Below, piece after piece: positions 18,501 through 25,683 of a stretch of 64,000 nucleotides of DNA (the first letter of the stretch is position 1; every line of letters begins with the position of its first letter). The position numbers and the translations under genes are program-made. Location: positions 1 to 64,000 of the forward strand of contig OY760143.1 of assembly GCA_963663245.1 (NCBI GenBank), written 5' to 3'. The notes under the pieces were generated by a model. It did not search any database and was not told where the DNA came from. It was given only the letters and a program-made list of their open reading frames with translations. This DNA comes from JAFGVL01 sp963663245 (lineage in GTDB: Bacteria; Bacteroidota; Bacteroidia; Bacteroidales; Paludibacteraceae).

Positions 18501-19102
18501 TTAAAGAGAAAATAGTTGCTAAAAAAACGACTCCGCCAAAAACAGAAGCAAAGAAAGTTGCTCAAGTAAAAAAAATAACTGAACCAACTATCAAAAAAGA
18601 GAAAGAAATTAAGCCTAAAAAAGTTGTAGCTAAAAAAGAAACTAAAACACTCCCTGAAAAAGCTGAAAAGCCAATTGTAGTCAAGAAAGAAATTATAGTT
18701 TCTTCAAAACCAAAAGAAACAAAACTGACTCCAGTAAATTACGTATACAAATCATTCTCGACTCATTACTATGGAATTTTAGTACAGAATGGAAGTTTTG
18801 ATTTCAATGAAATAAAAGAAGCCTTTAATAGGCATAATGAATCAAATTATCCAATAGCTAACTATAAAATATCAATAAAAAATATTGGCACACAGAAACT
18901 AATACTTATTGGCAATTTTCCTACTACAAACTCGGCCAAGACTTATCTTTTCCGAACTAATAGAAACAGAGAGTTGTTTGAATCATTAAAAGACACGGAA
19001 TTTAGAAAAATAATTATTTCTGTAAACAATTTAGAAAAACTTATTAAATCTGAAAATATTACCAACTACCTTGAGTTTAATCGAAACTCTAACATGAAAT
19101 AA
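15593..19102 (+). CDS. sprE: Type IX secretion lipoprotein SprE/PorW (TPR protein)
   Basis: An 1169-residue lipoprotein needed for type IX secretion and gliding in relatives. The signal peptide ends in a lipobox with Cys21 (IIFWGCSNT). The conserved opening NTWFSRNMQALNTEYNVLFNA identifies the SprE/PorW family. Several TPR repeats follow, for example AVGTFTYIINHFSWNKECVSEA, KYEEAIPLLKIAAKQ, NYEEATNNYKLAIEE and KAKETFDELERRFPKDERL. A lysine/proline-rich linker (about 950-1050) leads to a C-terminal globular domain. It begins with TTG, and its stop is 10 nt before porX, the usual partner. Confidence 0.88.
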   Translation: MKRAISNILFISLLAIIFWGCSNTKNTWFSRNMQALNTEYNVLFNAIQSYEEGINIINKAHTDDYSKLIPLYPISVHTNASVAEPQMDRAIEKVDKAIKTHSIRKKPKKDPDRMKDPKYKAFLDQEEYNYRIDETWILLGQAQFHKADFLAAVGTFTYIINHFSWNKECVSEARIWLAKSYIEMDWLYDAEDILIKANKDQVPTKLSGLYSAASSDLLLRYKKYEEAIPLLKIAAKQEKKKNQKTRFYYVLAQLYRLLDNEVMAKTYFSKVIKSNPPSEMEFNARISRAEAETEQPEEAIRFLQKMLKNSKYSSHKEMVYFTIGNIYKKQENYEEATNNYKLAIEESDNNIVNKVQILIALADLYYDLSNYLEAQPIYNEASTIMPLDNIEYERVRSRSEMLDKLNQQHQVVVLQDSLQDLSRLSDKDKITAIENLIKNLQKKEKFLKEKLLAETTAQNESFLSGDGGMALPGEQLNFKGNADWYFYNNMLKQSGKTDFQRKWGARKLEDNWRRKNKSVFGNSDDDQKFSSSGNTSPSTTPQEEDNYIGKSLVNTNVDFYLKQIPSSNNEIATSNKLIADALYTVGMMYKEDIGDIKKAKETFDELERRFPKDERLADVYYNLYQMNMKADDTSNAEFYRNQIIKKFPESAYAIMFSRPDYAKRLAELKSTVDSIYQATYFAYLEDDFETVDKNNQLIKEEYPLSDLMPKFIFLNALSKGKSRETDLFIEALESIISEYPQSEVSSMAKDILALTNQGYEAQAGGSHNSILSRRDSMCLCQDQVADTLVFENNPKDKYLLIVEAPKKTSFNQLQYDVAIYNFSGFMIKDFDLAIKRLLTSNLFVISSFDGYQEALWYKNGLYNDTHVRDFILLNDCDFIIISATNFDLIKKGRSLKEYQEFYESNIIKKKQKENLDLKDELIPTPSEEELQSNDSVTIIDIDKLEYVPVKRNKAFEKPITKKDSIKEPVIKEKIVAKKTTPPKTEAKKVAQVKKITEPTIKKEKEIKPKKVVAKKETKTLPEKAEKPIVVKKEIIVSSKPKETKLTPVNYVYKSFSTHYYGILVQNGSFDFNEIKEAFNRHNESNYPIANYKISIKNIGTQKLILIGNFPTTNSAKTYLFRTNRNRELFESLKDTEFRKIIISVNNLEKLIKSENITNYLEFNRNSNMK

Positions 19103-19112
19103 ACACAAGAAG

Positions 19113-20657
19113 ATGAAAATACTTTGGACAGACGACGAAATTGATTTACTAAGAGCACATATCATTTTCTTAGAAGGGAAGGGATATGAAGTTGTTACAG
19201 CAACAAATGGGCAGGATGCTATCGAATTATGCCGAGAAAATAATTTTGACATTATCTTCCTTGATGAAAACATGCCTGGGCTTAATGGCTTACAAACACT
19301 TCAACACATTAAGGTTATAAATACCAATATTCCTGTGGTAATGATAACCAAAAATGAAGAGGAAAATATAATGGATATGGCAATTGGAAGTAAAATTGCG
19401 GACTATCTTATTAAACCAGTAAACCCCAATCAAATTCTTCTTATTATAAAAAAACACGTCCATAAAAAAGACATTATATCTGAACAGATAACCTCAAACT
19501 ACAGATCTGAGTTTACCAAAATTGGAATGGAAATTAATGACTGTAGAAACTACAATGACTGGGGAGATCTCTATAAAAAGCTAGTTTACTGGGAATTGGA
19601 ACTTGCCTCATCTGAGAATGAAATGCGAGACCTATTGCAAATGCAAAAAGTAGAAGCCAATAATGCTTTCTCAAAATTCATTAAAAAAAGTTATGAATCT
19701 TGGTTTGACGACGATGCTAAGAAACCATTAATGAGTCCCGACCTCTTTAAAAAGAAAGTATTCCCTCTATTAGATAATGGTGAAAAAGTATTTATGATTG
19801 TTATTGATAATTTTCGATATGACCAATGGATTATTATCAAAGAACTACTAAATGAATATTTTATCTTCACGGAAGAAGAGCCATATTATAGTATACTCCC
19901 AACTGCGACTCAATACGCAAGAAATGCAATTTTTAGTGGATTAATGCCTTTACAAATTGAACAAATGTATCCTAATTTATGGGTTGATGAAGACTCTGAT
20001 GATGGAAAAAACATGAAAGAAGAAGAGCTTGTTCAAACACAACTTGATCGATTCAGAAAAAATTATTCGTTCTCTTACCATAAAGTTAACGATTCTCAAT
20101 TTGGAGAAAAACTAATTGACAAGCTACCTACGTTAATGAATAATGATTTAAATGTATGTGTATTAAATTTTATTGATATGCTTTCTCATGCTAAAACAGA
20201 CTCCAAAATGATGCGTGAATTAGTCCAAGATGAATCGGCCTATAGATCCTTAACGTTATCATGGTTTAAACACACTTCAACCCTAGGGTTATTTAAAGCT
20301 CTCGCCGCAAATAAAATAAAAGTTGTACTTACAACCGATCATGGCACTAAAAGAGTAGATAATGCTTTAAAAGTTGTGGGAGATAAAGGAACAAATGATA
20401 ATTTACGTTACAAAGTAGGGAAAAACTTAGGATATAATAAAAAAGAAGTATTCGAAATAACACACCCATCAAGAATTGGGTTGCCTAGTCCAAACATAAG
20501 CTCTGCGTATATATTTGCTTCAAACGAAGACTTTTTTGCATACCCTAATAACTACAATTATTATGTAAGCTACTACAAAAACACATTTCAACATGGAGGT
20601 ATTTCATTAGAGGAAATGGTTATTCCAATTGTCATAATGAAACCTAAACACTCTTAA
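19113..20657 (+). CDS. porX: Two-component response regulator PorX with PglZ domain
   Basis: A 514-residue regulator of the type IX secretion system. The receiver domain is intact: acidic D7/D8 in LWTDDEID, phosphoacceptor D51 in FLDENMPG, T79 and K101 (LIKPVNPNQ). A linker leads to a C-terminal PglZ/alkaline-phosphatase-superfamily domain with VIDNFRYDQWIII, TATQYARNAIFSG, FIDMLSHAKT and VLTTDHGTKRV, which carry the metal-ligand Asp and His residues. P. gingivalis PorX hydrolyses cyclic and linear oligonucleotides and partners PorY and SigP; those genes are not here. Confidence 0.92.
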   Translation: MKILWTDDEIDLLRAHIIFLEGKGYEVVTATNGQDAIELCRENNFDIIFLDENMPGLNGLQTLQHIKVINTNIPVVMITKNEEENIMDMAIGSKIADYLIKPVNPNQILLIIKKHVHKKDIISEQITSNYRSEFTKIGMEINDCRNYNDWGDLYKKLVYWELELASSENEMRDLLQMQKVEANNAFSKFIKKSYESWFDDDAKKPLMSPDLFKKKVFPLLDNGEKVFMIVIDNFRYDQWIIIKELLNEYFIFTEEEPYYSILPTATQYARNAIFSGLMPLQIEQMYPNLWVDEDSDDGKNMKEEELVQTQLDRFRKNYSFSYHKVNDSQFGEKLIDKLPTLMNNDLNVCVLNFIDMLSHAKTDSKMMRELVQDESAYRSLTLSWFKHTSTLGLFKALAANKIKVVLTTDHGTKRVDNALKVVGDKGTNDNLRYKVGKNLGYNKKEVFEITHPSRIGLPSPNISSAYIFASNEDFFAYPNNYNYYVSYYKNTFQHGGISLEEMVIPIVIMKPKHS

Positions 20658-20660
20658 AAT

Positions 20661-21437
20661 TTAGTTGCCACGTTGCTCTTTATAAAGCAACCGCTCTAAC
20701 TGTTCTTCAGAAACATTAACCATTAGATCTCCGTGTTGAGCCAATGCGATACGGCCCGTTTCCTCGGAAACAATTATTGCCGTTGCATCCGTTTTTTCAG
20801 TTATCCCTAAGGCCGCTCTGTGCCTAAGCCCCAATCGTTTAGAAATCGTCTGGTTCTGAGAAACTGGCAAAATGCAACCAACAGCCATAATCATTTTATT
20901 AGAGATTATCATTGCACCATCATGTAATGGACTATTTTTAAAAAACAAATTCTCAATTAACCGAGAATTTATAGTGGCTTTCACTTGTTCTCCAGATTGG
21001 AGGTAATTATTTAAATCATTATTTTTCTCAATAATAATCAAGGCTCCACACTTGTTCCTTGACATATTTCGACAAGCAATAACAATCTGCATTATCGTAT
21101 ATTCTTCAATCTCATTTTTCATTCCAGAAGATTTTGAAAAAAAGTTAAGCGCAGACCAATTCCGTTTTCTTCCAATTAAAGAGAAAAACCTTTTTATTTC
21201 ATTTTGAAAAAGAATAATTAATGCAATAGCACCAACACTCATCACTTTATCTAAAACAGCTCCAAGAACCTCCATCTTTAAAACAAAAGAAACAATGAAC
21301 CAACATAAAACAAAAGCCATTATCCCAAGAAATACATTAACTGCATTTGTTCCTCTTAGCAAACGATAAGATTGATACATTAACAATGCAACAAGTAATA
21401 TATCAATTAGATCTTTTATATTAAAGGATAGTTCCAT
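20661..21437 (-). CDS. cdaA: Diadenylate cyclase CdaA
   Basis: It makes c-di-AMP from two ATP. It has 258 residues, with three N-terminal membrane segments (about 10-75) and a DisA_N catalytic domain bearing PLHDGAMII (DGA motif) and GLRHRAALGI (RHR motif). It is convergent with porX (3 nt between stops) and starts 1 nt after the folP stop. The folP-cdaA pair is standard in Bacteroidota. No CdaR-like regulator gene is adjacent. Confidence 0.94.
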   Translation of the reverse strand: MELSFNIKDLIDILLVALLMYQSYRLLRGTNAVNVFLGIMAFVLCWFIVSFVLKMEVLGAVLDKVMSVGAIALIILFQNEIKRFFSLIGRKRNWSALNFFSKSSGMKNEIEEYTIMQIVIACRNMSRNKCGALIIIEKNNDLNNYLQSGEQVKATINSRLIENLFFKNSPLHDGAMIISNKMIMAVGCILPVSQNQTISKRLGLRHRAALGITEKTDATAIIVSEETGRIALAQHGDLMVNVSEEQLERLLYKEQRGN

Positions 21438-21438
21438 T

Positions 21439-22275
21439 TTATACGTTTGATATCTTTTTAAATAAATCCACCGTTTCTTTAGCTTCTTTTATATCATGTA
21501 CTCTTAAAATATTAGCTCCTGATTGCAACGCATGAAAGTTTGAAACACTTGTTGCATTTAATGATTCCTCAGGTGTCGTTTTAAAAGTTTTATAAAACAT
21601 AGACTTTCGAGACATGCCAACCATAATAGGACATTCAAAGTTTCGAAGATATGAAATTCTTTTCAATAACTCGAAATTTTGATCAATGCTTTTTGCAAAA
21701 CCAAAACCCGGATCTATGATAATATCATTAATCCCTTTGAATTTTAACAAATTTATTTTTTTAGAAAAATAAGCTATTAACTCTTTCATAAAGTTATCAT
21801 AGCGAATCTCATGATGCATCAATTCTAGTGTTCCCTTTATGTGCATTAGAACATAAGGCACTTGTAATCTGGCAATTGTATCATACATTCTAGGATCAAA
21901 AGTCCCTCCTGAAATATCATTAATTAATGCCACATTATAATTTTGCACTACAAATTCAGCTACTTTGGCACGAAATGTGTCACACGAGGTTGTTAGTTTT
22001 GGGAATTCTTTTGTAATTAATTCTAGAGCCATGGAAATTCGGTCCAGCTCTTGACTTTCAGATGCATATTTATCTGCATTTGGACGAGTAGATATAGCTC
22101 CGACATCAATAATGTCTACTCCTTGTTTTAAGAATTCTGCTGTTTTTTGAAGAATTTCATCTTTTAAAACAGTGCGAGAATTAGAGTAAAAAGAATCTGG
22201 AGTTACATTTAAAACACCCATGATTAAAGGGTTTTTTAAGGGCAACAATTTACCATTACAGTTTAGTGTTTTCAA
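21439..22275 (-). CDS. folP: Dihydropteroate synthase
   Basis: It condenses DHPPP with p-aminobenzoate in folate synthesis. Motifs are MGVLNVTPDSFY, DVGAISTRPNA, NDISGGTFDP, DPGFGFAKSIDQNF and MVGMSRKSMFY. The first ATG of the open frame, at 22386, would add 37 odd residues and lies upstream of a -7 box at 22317-22324. A TTG at 22275 gives MKTLNCNGKLLPLKNPLIMG and 278 residues, the usual start and length. It is the first gene of an operon with cdaA. Confidence 0.9.
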   Translation of the reverse strand: MKTLNCNGKLLPLKNPLIMGVLNVTPDSFYSNSRTVLKDEILQKTAEFLKQGVDIIDVGAISTRPNADKYASESQELDRISMALELITKEFPKLTTSCDTFRAKVAEFVVQNYNVALINDISGGTFDPRMYDTIARLQVPYVLMHIKGTLELMHHEIRYDNFMKELIAYFSKKINLLKFKGINDIIIDPGFGFAKSIDQNFELLKRISYLRNFECPIMVGMSRKSMFYKTFKTTPEESLNATSVSNFHALQSGANILRVHDIKEAKETVDLFKKISNV

Positions 22276-22316
22276 TTTTTTAGCAAATAATAAAAAATAT
22301 ACTTTCTTTTTTTTTA

Positions 22317-22324
22317 CAAAAATA
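22317..22324 (-). promoter_or_regulatory. Bacteroidota -7 box for folP-cdaA
   Basis: TATTTTTG on the minus strand, about 40 nt before the TTG start at 22275. It decides against the longer folP frame. Confidence 0.6.
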
Positions 22325-22402
22325 GAAAAATATATACCTTTACAGCCTTTAAGAGAGAAATAAAGAATAAAAATATTAATAAACAAAATAGATAAATTAA
22401 GT

Positions 22403-22410
22403 TATATTTG
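22403..22410 (+). promoter_or_regulatory. Bacteroidota -7 box for gldJ
   Basis: TATATTTG, 30 nt before the gldJ ATG and divergent from the folP promoter. Confidence 0.6.
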
Positions 22411-22440
22411 TAACGTAATTAACTAATCACCCTTTAAGCC

Positions 22441-23988
22441 ATGAAACTTAACTTTATTTTTAGAACAGTGCTCTTTTTATCTGCATTACTACTTGTGTCA
22501 TGTATGAGCAAAGAAGCGTCCAGCGTTACCGGATGGGCATATAACGACCAAGAAACCGGAGGTTTTGAAGTGAATAATAACTACTATCAAAAAACTCCTC
22601 CCGGAATGGTGTTTATTGAAGGTGGTACTTTTACTATGGGTAGAACCCAAGAAGATATCCCTGGAGACTGGAATAATGTTCCTCGTCGTGTAACAGTAAG
22701 TTCATTCTTTATGGACGAATGTGAAATAAGTAATCTTAACTGGAATGAGTACCTACATTGGATGAAGTTAGTTATGCATAACTCTCCTGAGTTGATTAGC
22801 AAAGCTACTCCAGACACTCTTGTATGGCGTACTGAGTTAGCATACAACGAACCATATGTAGAATACTACTTCTCTCATGTTGCATATAACAACTATCCTG
22901 TTGTTGGTGTCAGCTGGGAACAAGCTACCGACTATTGTGTATGGCGTACCGACCGTGCTAATGAATTAGTGATGGTTAGCAATGGACTTATTACGATGCC
23001 AGACTTTGAAAGTGTAAAAGACAACGAAGATCACGAAGAAATCAAAAATAACGTGGTTCTAAATACAAAAAAATACTTATTAAGTTCTGAGTTTCAGCCT
23101 GAAACAGGAAAACGTCCTATGGAAAACCTTTGGGGCGAAGAAAGAAAAACTAATATGTCTGATGGTTTATTATTCCCAGATTTCCGTCTTCCGACAGAAG
23201 CTGAATGGGAATATGCAGCCTACGGAGTTATCGCTAGAGATGGTGAAGAAAATTCAGGAGAAAAGAAACAATTTCCGTGGCCTGGTCATCAAATGCGAAA
23301 CCCTGCTAAAGAGTTCCGTGGCATGATGCAAGCAAATTATGTTCGTGGTCGTGGTGATATGATGGGTATGGGAGGAAAATTAAATGACCAAGCTACCATC
23401 ACAAATACAGTTACATCTTATTGGCCGAATGAATTTGGATTATATAATATGGCTGGTAATGTTAACGAATGGGTAATGGATGTTTATCGTCCATTGAGCA
23501 GCGAACAAGTTGAAGAGTATAACTCTTTCCGTGGTAACGAATATAAAGCTCCTGTTTTTAACGAAAACACACAAGAGGGCAAAAAGGTCATGGTACCAGT
23601 CATTGATAGTCTTGGTCGTGTAAAATATGTTATCCCAGTTGAAAAATCAGATTCATCTATGGGTGAATATATCAAGTATGATGTTAGAAACTACGGTGAT
23701 GGAGACAATCGTTCAGGAAAAAATCCTGATGCATGGAAAACACCAATGGATCCAGACGCTGCATCTAAGTTAATGTACGATCCTGATGTAACTGCTGATG
23801 GACTACTTTCAAGAAAACTAACTAATAAAACACGTGTATTTAAAGGTGGTTCTTGGAAAGACAGAGCATTTTGGTTAAATCCTTCAACTCGTAGATATTT
23901 AGAACAAGATAGAGCTACTAGTGATTTAGGCTTCCGTTGTTCGATGAGCAAACTAGGTGGAGCTGAAGATGCTTTAAGAAGAAGATAA
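22441..23988 (+). CDS. gldJ: Gliding motility lipoprotein GldJ (FGE-sulfatase fold)
   Basis: A 515-residue lipoprotein with lipobox cysteine C21 (LLLVSCMSK). The body is a formylglycine-generating-enzyme/SUMF fold: PGMVFIEGGTFTMGR, FFMDECEISNLNWNEYLHWM, PVVGVSWEQATDYCVWR, FRLPTEAEWEYAA, YNMAGNVNEWVMDVYRPL and VFKGGSWKDRAFW. The mature N-terminus SSVTGWAYNDQETGGFEV matches GldJ rather than GldK/PorK, and the porLMN genes that follow porK are absent. GldJ is needed for stable T9SS and motility proteins in relatives. It is monocistronic, with its own promoter and terminator. Confidence 0.8.
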   Translation: MKLNFIFRTVLFLSALLLVSCMSKEASSVTGWAYNDQETGGFEVNNNYYQKTPPGMVFIEGGTFTMGRTQEDIPGDWNNVPRRVTVSSFFMDECEISNLNWNEYLHWMKLVMHNSPELISKATPDTLVWRTELAYNEPYVEYYFSHVAYNNYPVVGVSWEQATDYCVWRTDRANELVMVSNGLITMPDFESVKDNEDHEEIKNNVVLNTKKYLLSSEFQPETGKRPMENLWGEERKTNMSDGLLFPDFRLPTEAEWEYAAYGVIARDGEENSGEKKQFPWPGHQMRNPAKEFRGMMQANYVRGRGDMMGMGGKLNDQATITNTVTSYWPNEFGLYNMAGNVNEWVMDVYRPLSSEQVEEYNSFRGNEYKAPVFNENTQEGKKVMVPVIDSLGRVKYVIPVEKSDSSMGEYIKYDVRNYGDGDNRSGKNPDAWKTPMDPDAASKLMYDPDVTADGLLSRKLTNKTRVFKGGSWKDRAFWLNPSTRRYLEQDRATSDLGFRCSMSKLGGAEDALRRR

Positions 23989-24015
23989 AAAATAAAATAA
24001 ATAAATATTCATAAA

Positions 24016-24044
24016 AACACTTGTCAACATGACAAGTGTTTTTT
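24016..24044 (+). terminator. gldJ terminator
   Basis: An 11-bp perfect stem AACACTTGTCA/TGACAAGTGTT with a 3-nt loop and a T-run. Confidence 0.85.
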
Positions 24045-24063
24045 ATTTATATATAATAATGAC

Positions 24064-24071
24064 TACTTTTG
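24064..24071 (+). promoter_or_regulatory. Bacteroidota -7 box for asnS
   Basis: TACTTTTG, about 39 nt before the asnS ATG at 24110. Confidence 0.6.
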
Positions 24072-24109
24072 TCTTTATTAATTATATATAGCATTACAAA
24101 GTGATAGTT

Positions 24110-25516
24110 ATGGAAAAAATTAGCAGAACAAGAATAGTAGACATTTTAAAACAAACTCCTTCTGGAGATGCGGTAAATGTAAAAGGTTGGGTAAGGTCAA
24201 AAAGAGGCAATAAAAACATTAATTTTATTGCTCTAAATGATGGCTCTACAATCCTTAACATACAAATTGTTGTAGATGTCGAAAAAATGGGTGAAATTCT
24301 GCTAAAAACAATAACTACTGGCGCCTGTATTAGCGTGAATGGAGAACTGGTTGCTTCACAAGGGCAAGGTCAATCAGTAGAGATACACGCATCTGAGATT
24401 CTAGTTTATGGAGAAGCAGATCCAAACAGCTATCCTCTTCAGAAAAAAGGTCACTCTTTAGAGTTCTTAAGAGAAATTGCTCATTTACGTCCTAGGACAA
24501 ATACATTTAGCGCTGTATTACGTATACGTCATGCTATGGCTTATGCAATTCATAAATACTACAACGACAATGGGTTCTTTTATATGCATACTCCTATCAT
24601 AACAGCATCAGACTGCGAAGGTGCAGGGCAAATGTTTCAAGTAACAACGCTTGATTTAGAGAACCCTCCTAAAAATGAAAATGGCAGTATAAACTATAAT
24701 GAAGATTTTTTTGGGAAACAAGCCAACCTAACTGTCTCTGGTCAACTAGAAGGAGAACTAGGAGCACTTGCACTAGGAGCTATTTATACATTCGGACCAA
24801 CATTTAGAGCTGAAAACTCTAACACGCCTCGTCACTTAGCAGAATTTTGGATGATAGAACCAGAAGTTGCCTTCAATGAAATTGAAGAAAATATGGACTT
24901 AGCTGAAGATTTCCTTCAATATCTCATTAAATACGCATTAGATAATTGTCAAGATGATTTAGAGTTCCTAAATAAAATGTGGGATAAGGAATTAATTGAA
25001 CGTTTAGAATTTGTAACTGCAAATAACTTTATTCGCTTACCATATACTGAAGGAGTTAAAATACTTGAAGAGGCTATTAACAAAGGACACAAATTTGAAT
25101 TCCCTGTTTCATGGGGAACTGATTTACAATCAGAGCATGAGCGCTATTTAGTCGAAACTCATTTCAAATGCCCTGTGATACTTACTGACTATCCAAAAGA
25201 CATTAAGGCCTTCTATATGAAGCAAAATGAAGATGGAAAAACAGTAAGAGCCATGGACGTACTATTCCCAAAAATTGGTGAAATAATTGGAGGTTCTCAA
25301 CGCGAAGAAGACTATAACAAGCTTAAAAATAGAATGGAAGAAATGGATGTCCCAGTTGAAGAGATGTCATGGTATCTAGATACTCGGAGATTTGGATCTG
25401 CTCCGCATGCAGGATTTGGCTTAGGCTTTGAGCGCTTACTTCTATTTGTTACTGGGATGTCAAACATTCGTGATGTTATTCCATTTTCGCGTTCCCCTAA
25501 GAATGCTGAATTTTAA
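24110..25516 (+). CDS. asnS: Asparaginyl-tRNA synthetase
   Basis: A 468-residue class II synthetase charging tRNA-Asn. The N-terminal OB-fold anticodon-binding domain is VKGWVRSKRGNKNINFIAL. Motif 2 is TFRAENSNTPRHLAEFWMIE and motif 3 is GFGLGFERLLLFVTGM. SGQLEGELGALALG is typical of AsnRS. A GTG at 24101 is in frame, but ATG at 24110 (MEKISRTRIVDIL) fits family starts. Confidence 0.96.
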   Translation: MEKISRTRIVDILKQTPSGDAVNVKGWVRSKRGNKNINFIALNDGSTILNIQIVVDVEKMGEILLKTITTGACISVNGELVASQGQGQSVEIHASEILVYGEADPNSYPLQKKGHSLEFLREIAHLRPRTNTFSAVLRIRHAMAYAIHKYYNDNGFFYMHTPIITASDCEGAGQMFQVTTLDLENPPKNENGSINYNEDFFGKQANLTVSGQLEGELGALALGAIYTFGPTFRAENSNTPRHLAEFWMIEPEVAFNEIEENMDLAEDFLQYLIKYALDNCQDDLEFLNKMWDKELIERLEFVTANNFIRLPYTEGVKILEEAINKGHKFEFPVSWGTDLQSEHERYLVETHFKCPVILTDYPKDIKAFYMKQNEDGKTVRAMDVLFPKIGEIIGGSQREEDYNKLKNRMEEMDVPVEEMSWYLDTRRFGSAPHAGFGLGFERLLLFVTGMSNIRDVIPFSRSPKNAEF

Positions 25517-25521
25517 AAAAT

Positions 25522-25553
25522 AAAAAACCACACTTTTTACAGTGTGGTTTTTT
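25522..25553 (+). terminator. asnS terminator
   Basis: AAAAAACCACACT pairs with AGTGTGGTTTTTT around a 6-nt loop; the right arm ends in the T-run. Confidence 0.85.
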
Positions 25554-25620
25554 ATTTTGTATATCAACACTTTAAGCGCTAAAACTATTTGTTATTTATA
25601 TGTTAAGAATACAATCCATA

Positions 25621-25651
25621 TTTGCCACAAAGCTGAATTTTGTTAATTTTG
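25621..25651 (+). promoter_or_regulatory. Promoter of korAB
   Basis: TTTG at 25621-25624, 19-nt spacer, TAATTTTG at 25644-25651, about 33 nt before the start codon. Confidence 0.7.
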
Positions 25652-25683
25652 TGGTCGCTTAAGAAATAACTAAAACTATATAT

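Noticed and set aside
22276..22386. N-terminal extension of folP
   Set aside because: It would contain the promoter box and 37 residues not found in dihydropteroate synthases.
22441..23988. Assignment of the FGE-fold lipoprotein as GldK/PorK
   Set aside because: The mature N-terminus SSVTGWAYNDQETGGF fits GldJ, and porL/M/N do not follow. GldK cannot be fully excluded without alignment.
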